Shown in pieces: positions 43,712 to 55,480 of a stretch of 64,000 nt of DNA (its first letter is position 1; the number at the start of each line of letters is the position of its first letter). The translations under genes and the position numbers were made by a program. This DNA is from Rhipidocladum racemiflorum (Eukaryota > Streptophyta > Magnoliopsida > Poales > Poaceae), in assembly GCA_036346355.1 (NCBI GenBank), contig CM070578.1, positions 17,374,501 through 17,438,500 on the forward strand, written 5' to 3'. The notes below the pieces were generated by a model, which worked only from the letters and a program-made list of their open reading frames with translations, made no database searches and was not told where the DNA came from.

Positions 43712-45865
43712 CACTACTATAGAAAGGTATTAGACGTATCATCACAGACGATTTTTTGCAGAAAACAATCTGAGACTTTTCATACCCTATCTCAACTCCG
43801 TTCACAAGACCTGAATGTAGGGGAAGGCATGTTTGTATGACTACATATCACATATGGTTCCCGAAAAAGCCGTCTGCGATACTTCACAGACGATTAGTTT
43901 CACAAACCGTCTGTGATATCAATGTAACACCCCGGCATCCCACGTGCCCAGATTTTCTCCCAAATCCGGCACTACTAGCATCTGAGACCCGATAGAGCCG
44001 GCATGAGATCCAACGGTCAACCTAGTGCATTTAATGCACTAGGGGCTGACCGTTGCACGCTCACACTAGAGGTTTGGCACTACCGCCCACTAGGGCCGGT
44101 AGTGCCACAATTTGAATTCTTTAAAAACCCACTTGGGAGCACTGTACTGGAAAAAAATCTACCGAGGTCTATGGGGCAGTACTGGTGCTCATATGATAGT
44201 ACTTCTCCAAACCTCTGGTACTGCCGCTCATCCGGCGGTACCGCTCCTTGAGCTCGGTAGTGCTGGCCAAGGCAAGCACAAAAGCATGCCATCTGTTAGA
44301 AAACTACCGCCATATAAGGGGCAGTAGTGCCCTACCTCCAACAGTACGTCAGTACCGCTCCTCTATCCCGGTAGTGCTGGCTGCACAGAGCTCACAAGAA
44401 ATCTGCCTTCTATTAAATAACTACCGCCGTTTAAGGGGTGGTACTTTCGTACCCTCGGCAGTATTGCTCCCAGGCCCTGGTAGTGTTGATTTTTACAAAA
44501 AAAAAAGAAGAAGAAGCAAAAATGACAAATGCAACTTTGACAATGCATGAGCATTAGGTAAAGCATTTATTTGAGCCAGTTTTTCAACTTATTTTTAGGC
44601 TACTAATCAAGAGTCCATCTTAATAGTACGGCACCTAGTCTAGCAATTCGATCTTTCTTCAAACACCAAGATTGGCAAAATGCTACGAAAATGGCCTTTA
44701 TTTTTTATACCTTGATCTTGAGCTTGTCATAATTTTAGCCTTAGGAATTTCACTTCTCCATCCTCATTGATGATAACCAACCTACTTTTGCACACTTAAA
44801 CCAATTGTTAGTCCTTTGACATTGATTATCATTAATTACCAAAACCAATCGAATTTAGGGGCCTAGGTGCTTAAGTGCCTCCTCCTTAAGTTCGTTGCAG
44901 TTTGTGACCAGGCCAATTTTACTAAACTATGTTGGAAAATCATGATATTATTATCCTACATTGTTATTGTCGGTTGGCTAATAATAAAAATTATTGAGTG
45001 ATACAATGGCCAAATATGCTGATTGAATCATGCTCCATGTGCATATTGCACCCTGCATGATTGTGTTCATTGGTTCCCATTTGATAGTCCATATTGCTCA
45101 GGTTGTTTTCTGTTTTTACAACGAGAAAACAATGGTAGCTTAGCGGTGTTTTCACTACTTTGAATGCTGCTTTTGTTAAAACTAGCTAAATTGCTCAAGT
45201 TATTTTCTATATTTGATTAATACATGAACATTATAACATGTCTGTGCAAAATGAGTGGTGTATATTCTTTTTCCGTTGATCAATGAGAGAATTGCTAAGG
45301 TTTTTTGTGCCGTGAACTTGTGAATTTGTAGTGGTATATGTGTACTTGTGCATTCAAATGGCTAATATATCTGAGTTAATTTGTGCCATGAACTTGTGAA
45401 TTTGTGCCGTGAACTTGTGAATTTGTAGTGGTATATGTGTACTTGTGCATTCAAATGGTTAATATATCTAAGTTAATTTCTGAAATATATGTGCTATGGT
45501 GTAATGTATAATTTGCTTGTGTTGTGATTTAATCTGAGTTGATTTGTAATGGTATATGTATATTTGTGGATATGTAATATGCAATCTGCTTATTTCAGAT
45601 AGCATAGCTAGCATTTCCTGAGGCTAGTCAATAAACAGAAAAAAGCTTCAGACCGTCACAGATGGTTCTTGATACAGACCGTCTGCGATAGCCTATTATC
45701 ACGGACGGTTCCTGTATCAAGAACCGTCTATGATAGGTGTTTCACAGACTGTTCAGAAACCATCTGTGCATATATCATATTATTACAGACATATGCTTAT
45801 AGACGGTTCAGAAAATTATATGTAATGATATTTTTGAACCATCTAGGTTGATTTTTTTAACAGTG
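43712..45865. mobile_element. Non-autonomous CACTA element 1
   Basis: The left end is CACTACTATAGAAAGG and the right end TTTTTTTAACAGTG. TAA duplications flank it (43709-43711 and 45866-45868). The subterminal regions carry many CACAGACG/CGTCTGTG words (43745-43920 and 45650-45830), typical transposase-binding repeats of CACTA elements. No transposase is present. An LTR-like segment is nested inside. The interior right part (44900-45600) has a repeated GAATTTGTAGTGGTATATG segment. Confidence 0.75.
43960..44885 (-). repeat. LTR fragment of a Sirevirus-like element, reverse orientation
   Basis: Read on the - strand, the segment begins GCACTTAAGCACCTAGGCCCC and continues TTGGTTTTGGTAATTAATGA, closely matching the start of the 1034-2396 LTR. 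It then carries three roughly 110-bp units (about 44238, 44352 and 44461 on the + strand) with GTACCGCTCC and GGTAGTGCTGG words. These occupy the same relative position as the CCGG motif cluster of the other LTR. No internal region accompanies it, so it is a solo or truncated LTR. Exact ends are not resolved. Confidence 0.6.
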
Positions 45866-47118
45866 TAAGAAGCTATCTAGGTGGTGCTTATGCTCGGCCA
45901 TATATCCAAATGCATGTCGCCTTCTTGTGTGGTGTGGTGCACGGCCACAATACTACAGATATATATTGTGCAAGGTAGGTAGGTATTATTATTTTCGATA
46001 CACGCGTGCCTCGTATCATGCGCACTCGTGACGTGACCCGTACCCTCCTTCCCTGGCTCCATGCCCCCATTCATATGCTTCATGCTTGTCCCTCTCAGTC
46101 TATTCTCTCCAGCTTCCAGCTAGCTAGATCTCTCTCCCTCTCCTGCCCTCTATATATACTCTATTATTATGTGTATTCTACAGATCATTACACCTTCAAT
46201 TAGTATCATCTCATCTCCATCTCTTGCATGCGTCAATATATTTTGCATTACTAGCTATAATCGCATGCATGCGCTCTCCAGCAAGCTCTGATTAAATAAA
46301 TTTGGTACGCGCAAATCTTTCATTAGTTGTGCACATATATATATCAAGCTAGGCTAGCTCTACTTGGATAAGTGGTAGTAATTCTTTAAAAGGTTTTGGG
46401 AATTTAGTTTAGATTTGAATTAGATCCAAAACATTCTAATAAAATATCGCTAATCCAGACACCCCAGGCATGGATGCAACGGCCGGCCGAAGAGTCGAAG
46501 TGTAAGTCAAGACTCTATCAGATTAAAGAGTCCATCGATCCATCGACACACCAATTGCAAGGTACGCACTATACACATGGAGTACAAACTAGCCAGCTAA
46601 TATAAAATTTTCATGCCAAGATAGTAGGTGCTAGCTAGTCATGGTCATGGTTTCAGATACCCATATATCTGTGAGCCAAAGAATAATATATCCGTCACCG
46701 TGAAAATTAATCTGGGTGTGAATCATGTGCTTTACCTTTTTAATTTCTTCTTCAACTTGTAATTTATTGATTTTTAACTGCAAACAACGTCGTACTGCAA
46801 GATATACAACGTGTCGCTATGTGAATTCTTGTAATAGCTATCATATGAAACTAGGTTCTTCGTGGCCCGGTCGCATGTTGCTGCAGCGAAAACAAATGTC
46901 GAGAGAAATAATTTTTGGGAGAATTTTTTTTGAAAAACCATCGTAAATATGATCTATTTTTTTCAAAAAAAATGAAAAACTATTTTGTGAAAGGAATGTT
47001 TTTTCAGAAGTAAAAGTATTGCATAAATCTTTTTTTTTGAGTAAAAACTGATTTAAAAAAAAATTAAAAAAAATTGTTAAAAAAGTCAAAATACACTGTA
47101 GTTTTTGCCGTGCCCGAG

Positions 47119-47119
<1 letters not shown>
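45866..47119. other. Intergenic DNA between CACTA elements
   Basis: No gene is recognised. A TATA-like CCCTCTATATATACTC lies at about 46146-46161, followed by pyrimidine-rich sequence, but no open frame or hairpin precursor with a known microRNA follows it. 46900-47100 is A/T homopolymer-rich. Confidence 0.35.

Positions 47120-47181
<62 letters not shown>
47120..47181 (+). repeat. (AT)n(AG)n compound microsatellite
   Basis: About 20 AT repeats run directly into about 11 AG repeats. Confidence 0.95.
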
Positions 47182-47184
<3 letters not shown>

Positions 47185-47574
47185 TCCGCGTTGGACAATA
47201 TTTGTCTATGCTTCACCATAAAAAAGTTCAACTAGTATGTCGTTTTTCTATGAAAATCGGTCTATTTTTGAATTTTTTTGAAAAATTTTGATTTTTAAAA
47301 CTATACGATTTCCGATCTTTTTTTGGTTTGATTTTGCCGATTTTTGAAAATCGATTTTCACATGATTTTCTATAAAACGGTAAGTGAAACCCTACATACC
47401 ACTATTAAATTATATACACACACACATCAACCGGTAACATCTTGCAAAGCATTTTAATTAAGGGTGAGGAGAGAAAACATTGCAATAACTGCGCTCTTGA
47501 TTTCCTTAGTAAACAAATATTTTGAAAACAAGACTCAAAGATATGAACAAGCATTGTGTAGCAGATGGTGCAAT

Positions 47575-49624
47575 CACTACTACAGATAATAACATCATAC
47601 ACAGTTTGGAATTGTCATCACAGACAGTTTTTTGAACCATCTGTGACCATGTGTCAGTGATATAAACATCACAGTCGATTCTAATCAGAAACCGTCTGTG
47701 ATACTACAATATCACAGACGGTTATAATTAGAAACTATATGGGATACTACAATATCACATACGGTTTCTAACTAGAACCGTCCGTGATCCCTTTTTATCC
47801 TACACCCCCAGCAGAACTTTTATCATTAGTATTTGTTGTTCAAAATTTTCAACTGTTTAGATATTTCTGCAATAACATTTACAAGGCACAACTAGTTATA
47901 TATTTTGTAATTGAATATGTAAACATCATATATGCATCGAGGCGACAGCTTGTCCGGTCAGGATCATCTTAAAATATGAATATTTGTAGCGCTTTCATCT
48001 CCTTTATTATATTATTGATGGTTTCTAAGGCAAAATCTATTTCATTTCATAGTTTGTCCTGAACACTATCATGCTTTGATTTATTGCTTCCACTTCATCC
48101 TCATTTCCGAACGAGAATACCATATGCAGCTTAGCTTCTTGAATTAAAAAGTTGATTAACTCATTGTATAAAGATGATTAAGTCATCATATAGAGTCGAT
48201 TTCATGAATCAATCAACTATATATGATGAATTAATCAACTATATGCAATGATTTAATCAACTCCATACGATGAGTTAATCAACTCCATAATTCAAGAAGT
48301 AAGGCCGCCTATGGTATTCTTATTCGGCAATGAGGATAAAGTGATAGCAATAAATCAGCGCATGACACCTTTAAGGACGAATTATGGAATGGAATAGATT
48401 TTACCTTAGAATCCATTAGTATTATAATAAAAAGGGAGATGAAAACACAACAAATGTTCATATTTTAAGACGATCCTGATCATACAAGCTGTTACCTCAA
48501 TGCATCTAGGATATTTATATATTCAATTACAAACTCTGTAACTGGTTGTGCCTTGTAAATATCATTGCAGAAATATCTAAGCAAACGAAAATTTCAAACA
48601 ACATATACTAATGATAGAAGTTCTACTGAGGTGTGTAGAAAAAACATTTAGTTCCAACAAGCAAGAGACTATTAAGTTATTGCATTCAAGATGAGCAAAT
48701 ATATATTAAGGATAATGTCAGGTGACAATACATTGATAAAATATGATACGACAAATTGAAGCTCTAGGGAGCAAATACTAAGGATCGAGTAGCCAAGATA
48801 AAGGGTAATTTACTATCTGTCTAATGATGTGCTACGAGTGGATTCCTGTTTGCACGGCACTAGAATGAGCATCTTGACAAATGCATACAACGTTGCCTAA
48901 AAAACATCCGACTGGGCACGAGAGAGTATTCTGAACAACGCAAGGTAGCACTTGCTAGGGAAAGCGGACTTCCGACTCTAAACTAGCGGACTTCTAGCTC
49001 TAAACTAGTACTGATATTTACCTAAACCCTAAGCCCTTAAGGAAAAGAAGTGTAAAAAGGGAATCAAGATGCAAGGATGTGCACACAATAGAAGAACTTG
49101 AATTCAGAAGAACTTTATATATGTGCACTTGTTATTTGTTCCAGTGGACCACTACTAGTGAGAAAGTTAGGAATCCATATCCCTAATTGAGTAAGGGCCA
49201 ATTACAAAAGTTTGCAGCTTCTTCGACACCACCTCCTCACCGACGTCCTCCTCCCCGTCACCACCCCCTGTCCGGCGTCCTCTTCGACTCGGTGATCTAC
49301 GCGACGAACCTCTATCGGTATGTTTATATAGTGGTTCAATTGATATCACAAATGGTTTATAGTTAGAACTGTCTGTGATGGATAGATATCGCAGATGGTT
49401 CTTGGATCGAATCGTTTGTAATATCTACAAGAGTCATCACTGATGGTTTTGTAGTAAAATCTTCTGTGATGTTGCTGCATATCACAGATGGTTCATAGTT
49501 ACAACCGTCTGTGATGATGTTACTAATGGTTTCACTATAGAACTGTCAGTGATATTCCTCTTCACTGACGGGTTTTCAAAACTGTCTATGATAAGGCGTC
49601 CAATATAAGCCTTTCTGTGGTATG
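47575..49624. mobile_element. Non-autonomous CACTA element 2
   Basis: The left end is CACTACTACAGATAATA. The right end is CCTTTCTGTGGTATG, whose complement resembles the left end of CACTA element 1. AAT duplications flank it (47572-47574 and 49625-49627). The subterminal regions carry CACAGACGGTT/AACCGTCTGTG repeats at 47620-47790 and 49335-49600. The centre is a long imperfect palindrome. There is no transposase. Confidence 0.75.
47808..48632. repeat. Long imperfect palindrome inside CACTA element 2
   Basis: The left arm (47808 to about 48215) is matched in inverse by the right arm (about 48220-48632). Matching landmarks include ATCATTAGTATTTGTTGTTC with its mate AACATATACTAATGAT, and the AGCTTCTTGAATT word near the centre. 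Each arm is about 410 bp. A transcript would fold into a long hairpin. Confidence 0.75.
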
Positions 49625-49638
49625 AATCTTGAATAGTA

Positions 49639-49894
49639 CTCCCTTTGTCCAAGTTTATAAGGCATTTTTTCTTGGCACATAGGTCAAGAAAATATTAAAA
49701 GTGACTAGGTTATTTCTAATTATTATTACTAAGTACTATACTCAATGCATACATGTAGAGAATACTAAAATAAAGATGTATATTTATTAGGGGTATAGAG
49801 AATATCACAATCATTTTTGCATTGGAATATTAAATACACCCTCTATTTATAGACAAAACTATTAAGAAAATCTTATAAACTTGGACGGAAGGAG
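49639..49894. mobile_element. Stowaway MITE
   Basis: The 256-bp element has ends CTCCCTTTGTCCAAGTTTATAA and the inverse ACTTGGACGGAAGGAG, with TA duplications at 49637-49638 and 49895-49896. These are the hallmark ends of the Tc1/mariner-derived Stowaway family. Confidence 0.92.
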
Positions 49895-52881
49895 TAATCA
49901 ATACGTATCAAATAGCTAGAATTAATTGAGATGAGTCGCTGCATCACAGATGAGATTAAAAGCAAGTACAATAGCAAAGCTCACTATATGCTAATAGTAA
50001 GCTAAAAGCTAATTTGTAAAATAACTGTGTCTAAAAGTTGTCTCTAGATATTGTGTAATAATTATCTCTTCTATCCTGTATATAAATAATATACCTATGC
50101 TCCCATACAAAGCTAGCTACTAAATAAGAACCAGCTCTCTTCTCTCTTATTTTTTCTGACTCTTTTACATAGATCAAAGCTGAAGTATACAGATTAAAGT
50201 CAACTAAGTGGTATTATTGTACACACTATGATAGCACTAATATAGTACTCATCCTAATGCTTGATACATTAAATGTGGTGCTGCGGCACTAAAGATGATA
50301 GAGGATATTAGCATTGAAGTTAGTGATGATCATTTCTACGTATATATTCATTCTGTTTCTGAACAAATAATGTTTTAGAATTTTACATTTTAATTAAGAT
50401 AAATATATAAAAGATTAAATTATTCTTTTTTGTTAGACTATTTGTTGCTATCAAATAGTATGTATTACTTGGGTCTATAGCACTGATGATCTTGGAAATA
50501 GCCAGGGAGGCATATAAGGAAAATATTGTGAAAAGTTAACTCGAAATTGTAGAATAATATATATTTAAAAACAAAATTTGATAGCTAGAATTTTCTTATA
50601 TATATATAAATACGAAATGCTACAGCCGTCGTGTATAGGTGGCCCATTACTTGGGTCTATAGCATTAACTTGCACTAGCCCATTACAGAAATGGGCTTCC
50701 AAAAACGCAGATAAGCCTACAGCCGTCGACTAATGGGCTAGTATTTATAGTATATAATATATGTATAAAACATAGTTGATTAGTTGGGCCAGCTAAACTG
50801 CTGAAATATACTAGATAAAGGAATAGATTTATAAAACTTAAAGTGTTCAAAAGTATATCTGAGTTTTATTTAGCTTAAAAAAATGAAGTTATTGGATGAT
50901 GTTAAACTAAGAAAGTGCATGCTGCACTAAATTTGCACATACTTTTTCTCAAAACTAGTTATTAGATGTTGAGCTAGATGAACTTTTTTAAGTAAGAATG
51001 CTACAAAATGATTTTGTCAGATGTGCCAATATTTGCTATTGAGATTTTTGAGTTTGTTAGAGATAGATATATAGTGCTATCCAAATATTTCAACTGCTTA
51101 TCAAACCTTGTTTACAGTTCATTTTCGGTAAAAAAATATTGATTTCAACTATCATATGCCATGGTATTGAAATGAATGTTATTGAAATATGGACCTATTG
51201 GATTGAGTTGTGAATGATATTGAAGTGAAATGTTATTTGTTGATATATTATTGCTGAATACCCTAAAATTTGGAATAAAAACCTGAGTTATAACAATTTA
51301 TATTAAAAGAAAGAGTCAATATCAAATACAATCTAAATTATGAAATTCAGAATAGACAATTAAGCAAAATTTGCATATTAACTTCCATATTATTCCCAAA
51401 ATAAATCTATAAATAACTAAAATTTATAATAATGATAATTAAATAAAAATTACCTGATTAAAAGAAAGAGTCCATGTCAATTATAAATCAAATTAACTAA
51501 AATTCAGAAGAAAAAAAAACCCCGAGTTATAACAGTTTAGATTAAAAGAAAGAGTCCATATTAAAATGCTAAATTGAAAAAATATTAAAATTCATAACAA
51601 TATCTATTACGTGTACTAATTATAAACTACAAAAATTATTTCAATTTAACAAGACAAGGAATAGACTTGGCATCCATCTAACAGAGCCAAGTTATAGTAT
51701 CTATCATTTACGACCAAATTATGGTATTGAAATGAACGTTATAGAAATATGGATTTTTTTGATTGAGTTGTCAACGGTATTAAAATGAAATATTATTTAT
51801 TGATATATTACTGTTAAATTCCTACTTTATAACTTTATATTGTCTAAAATATTGCAAAGGTCACACTAAAATTTTTCATATATTTTTATAGTTGTGCTAT
51901 TATTGCTAAATATGTACTTTACAATTTTTTCATATTTTTTTTTGCAATTTCCCCATTTTTTCTTTGATTTTTCTCTATTTTCATTATGTCACTAATTTTC
52001 ACAATTTTCCATAAAAACCACTCGATAAACCGTGCAAACCGCTCGATAAATCGTGCAAACTGACCGGTTTTTTAATTTTTTTTTGACTCAGTTTGATCAC
52101 CGAGTTTGACTTTACAAAGCATTTGATTTTTGAGAAAAATCAATACCGTTGGGCATTCGATTTTTAACACTAAATCGGCATTATTAACCTGCTTTTAATA
52201 CATACAGTCCTCCGATGCTAATATAGTTGATTGGGTTAATGAGTAGTGCGGCCGCGTCAGGCATGTCTCGTGGACCAATTGTGTACGTTGCTTTAATTTG
52301 CTGTCTTGCAGTACTACTGCACGAGTGCCTGTGTTATCTTTTTATCTCTTTGCCTTTTTTTCCCCTTTAAGATCTGTTCTGTCGATCCCTTATCTCTAGC
52401 GGTATCATTTTTCGAACGGTTTTCATATAATTTTACGAATTTTGAGTTTACTGTTTTGGTTTGAAAAAGAAAACCGTTCGGTAAACCGCTTAAATTCAAA
52501 TTTAAATTCAAAAAAATTGACAAAATTTATCCAAAATTTTTATATAAGTAGTATTAATAGCCTTATGACCTCTGGTGTGAGTATTATTTGAAAAAACGAA
52601 GTTTAGAGATATTTTTGAACCATTCAATTATATTTAGTGCCAATATTTGTTGAAGTATATTTAACACCAATATTTATTGAAGTATATTTAGTACCAATAG
52701 TTCTTGAAGTAAATTTAGTAGCAATATTTGTTGAAGTATATTTAGCACTAATATTTTCTTGCAAAAGCCAGTAGCATGAGTCAAGAAGGGCACTATCCAT
52801 AAAGTTATGATCTGTATTCAGAAAGTATATCTAAGTTTTTCTTAAAACCACATATAAATTGTTAAGAGATCATTAGACTAA
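49895..52881. other. AT-rich repeat-derived DNA without genes
   Basis: This stretch has no supported coding region. A segment of about 100 bp (GGTATTGAAATGAA... to TTGATATATTA) occurs at about 51161 and again at about 51721. ATTAAAAGAAAGAGTC occurs three times (about 51303, 51460 and 51541). 51940-52170 contains fragments related to 53560-53780 (ATCG-rich, CGAGCGGTTTTCG-like words). A palindromic CAATTTAAATT-type stretch lies near 52490. Confidence 0.4.
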
Positions 52882-53162
52882 GGTCCTGTTTGGTACGGTT
52901 CCAAATTCGAGTAGAAACGGAAACGGTTCCAGATTCTTGGTAGAAATGTTTCAGGTAGAATCAGAATCACTATCTGAAAACCGTTTGGCTAGCTGTTTGG
53001 ATTCTGTGAATCGGGATGGAACGGGGTTGAGGGTGATTCGGCCCCAGCATAGAAAAAGAAGAAACGTTCCGAGGAGAATTGTTCCGAGCTTTAGCCCGTT
53101 TGGCTGGGTTTCTCCCAAAATCTAGTAGAAACGGCCCGGTTCCAAGTTTGCCAAACGGGGTC
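52882..53162. mobile_element. Tourist-like MITE with GGTCCTGTTTGG ends
   Basis: The 281-bp element begins GGTCCTGTTTGGTACGG and ends TTGCCAAACGGGGTC. TAA flanks it (52879-52881 and 53163-53165). It contains repeated AGAAACGG and GGTTCCA words on both strands and has no coding capacity. Confidence 0.78.
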
Positions 53163-53559
53163 TAAATCAAAATCCTCGATTTAACTTGTCAATAATCAAT
53201 ATATAATTGTATGAGACCTCTAGTGATAAACCGTCCATCGTTCCTTTCTATTATGTAAATATATCTTGCTAGCATATACACCATAACCTTTTTTATTTTA
53301 AGAGAGAGAGGCACATCATAACTAAATATTCAACAGTATTAAACAATCAATTGTAGTGCATAAGAAATAAATAGAAATACATTGTTACAAGATCTGCTAT
53401 AGCCTACGAAAATCATAGTTGATCAAATAAGTGCAACATTTGAAGCATAATTTTGGACTACACCTCTATAGCACACTGCATGTTTTAATATTTGTTCAAT
53501 TATATTTAGTAGCAATATTTGTTGAAATAATTCTTCAAATATCATTTTTTGTATTTAAT

Positions 53560-54790
53560 GGCTTTTTACAAATCTGACAACAATTTTTTATAATTTTCCC
53601 TAATTTTTTTAAAATTCCCCCCTTTTTAAATATCAGCGATTTTCGAGCCTTTTCGAGCGGTTTTCGATCGACGGTTTGACTAGATTTCAAATTTATTTGA
53701 CTTTCAAATTGAACAGTTTTGAGTGAATTTGAAATGATTTTTTGCAAATTCTAATACCGCTGGGACGTCTAACTCTAGGTTTAAAAGAAAAGTGAAACCT
53801 GATCATGGCGGAAAAAAAGCTCAAATATACATCATACAAATCAAAATAGCAAATATATACAACAAAAAAATAAATTTTCAAAATTGCCCACCGCTCCCGC
53901 CGCGCCACGTGGCGGCCACGCCAAGACGGCTGGCCGCCACACCCCATGGCGGCAGCCCTGCCGCCACCACGGCGGCAGCCAGTGGCTCCGCCTCGCGCCG
54001 CCACGTGTCCCCAATTTTTTTTTGATTTTTATTTGATTATTTCGCTGAATTTTTTAGTTTTCAGAGTTATTCGACCGACATTGAAATGCAAATAACTTTC
54101 GCTAGACAACTCCAAATTTGATAAGAAAAGTTTATAAGTTTTCGCCAAATCATACGGATTAAGAATATGCTTTGAATTGTATTTTTAAATATTATTTGTG
54201 TACACTGCATCGATAATTTTGTAATACCTTTTAATTTCGTATTCTTGTTTGAGTCTATTTTACCTTTGTGGAATAGTAGTATCTTTGTTGTATTTTAATG
54301 CTAATACAACACCCTACTGAATAGATTATCTATAATACTGTCTCATATGGCGCTTATTTATAGTACATTATTATATTATGTAAAAATAACTCATACAATA
54401 GATTATCTATAATACCGCCTCATTCTCTTTTTCCTTCTTTGGTTTATTCCGTATCACTTAAAATTTAGTGGAATGTTAGACTTGACCATCGTATAGGACA
54501 TTACCTTGTCATTCGCGTCCATATTCGAAAGCGGTTGGCTCTGTTAGTCGGTGGGGAAAACGGTTTTATATACAACATGTAAATAAAAAACTGTAGAAAT
54601 ATACAACAAGAAATAAAAATATAAAAAATAGCGACGGTTCCCGCCACGACCTTTATTTATTTTTGTCTCATTATTTCGCCGAATTTTTTTAGTTTTCTCT
54701 GGTTATTCGACCGGATCCGATTGAAATGCAAATACCGATAATTGTGTAATATTTTATTTGTACAATCGTAATCGATAGTTGTGTAATAAT
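53560..54790. repeat. Two copies of a degenerate repeat unit
   Basis: The block 53800-54110 (ATATACAACA..., a GC-rich GCCACGTGGCGG core, then ATTTCGCTGAATTTTTTAG and ATTCGACCG) recurs in shorter form at about 54560-54740 (ATATACAACAAG..., ATTTCGCCGAATTTTTTTAG, ATTCGACCG). The GC-rich core resembles that of the 32674-39523 arms. The family is unknown and no gene is seen in 53166-55013. Confidence 0.45.
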
Positions 54791-55013
54791 TTTTGAGACT
54801 TCCTGTAGTTTTGGTCAAAGATGGGCGGATAAATTAATTACGTGACGGCCATTTAATGGTAAACAACAAATGGCATATACCGGACTAAACCTAACATGCC
54901 TTAGGAAAGGGAACAACAAGAAGGGCCCCTTGTCGTACATTTTATCGAGAGCAATGAGGATATTTTCCTTACGCAATCCTTCGCCTCCTGCCGCCCTGGC
55001 CCTAGCTGCCCTC

Positions 55014-55480
55014 TCACGCTTTCTCTACTTTCGGCCTCCCTCTCCGCGGCATGGCGCTGCCGTTCGGCCTCCTCTCAGGCAAGCATCTGCTCCAGACGCC
55101 GCTTGCGCTTCTCCTCTGATCCTGCTCACACCACTGCCGCTCCACCATAGCCCTCCGATGCGAGTACTCCCGATTCCGCATCCTTTCCATCTCGAGAGTT
55201 TGTTCCGCGTCAGAGAATCGGATGAACTCGCATGATGGAGGCTGCAATTGGTCACATCACATGGTGTTAGACACATGCAAAGTTCGATGCAACACAAAAT
55301 GCGAGTATGAACATACGGGCTTCTCCGCCAGCACGCATCCCCGACTTTGGCTCGTAGTCGTGGTTGCGGCAACTCCGATTACCTCATACCGCACGTGTAT
55401 GAGTTGTCTATGGATCGCCGGAGCGGCAAGGATCCCCGCATAGGCACATGGGGACCTCCGTGCCGTCGGGGATGGTTTGG
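55014..55480 (-). pseudogene. GRF-type zinc-finger protein fragment
   Basis: Read on the - strand, IPDGTEVPMCLCGDPC (about 55475-55430) begins a GRF-type zinc finger. After a frame change, VRYE is joined over an intron (55382-55242, GTAATC...TTGCAG) to PPSCEFIRFSDAEQ. A charged coiled-coil-like tail follows (MERMRNREYSHRRAMVERQW). The order CXCGXPC, then R/Y, then PP-C-F, then DxEQ and a coiled coil is known from GRF-type ORFs of grass transposons. A stop and at least one frameshift make it non-functional. It shares the strand of the PMD and transposase pseudogenes to the right and may belong to the same element. Confidence 0.6.

Noticed and set aside
46006..46203. Possible promoter plus short ORF or microRNA locus near a CTATATATACTC motif
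   Set aside because: No known grass microRNA sequence, no convincing hairpin and no conserved ORF downstream.
49167..49349. 60-aa - strand Arg/Gly/Glu-rich frame
   Set aside because: It lies inside CACTA element 2, without a start context, splice partner or known domain.
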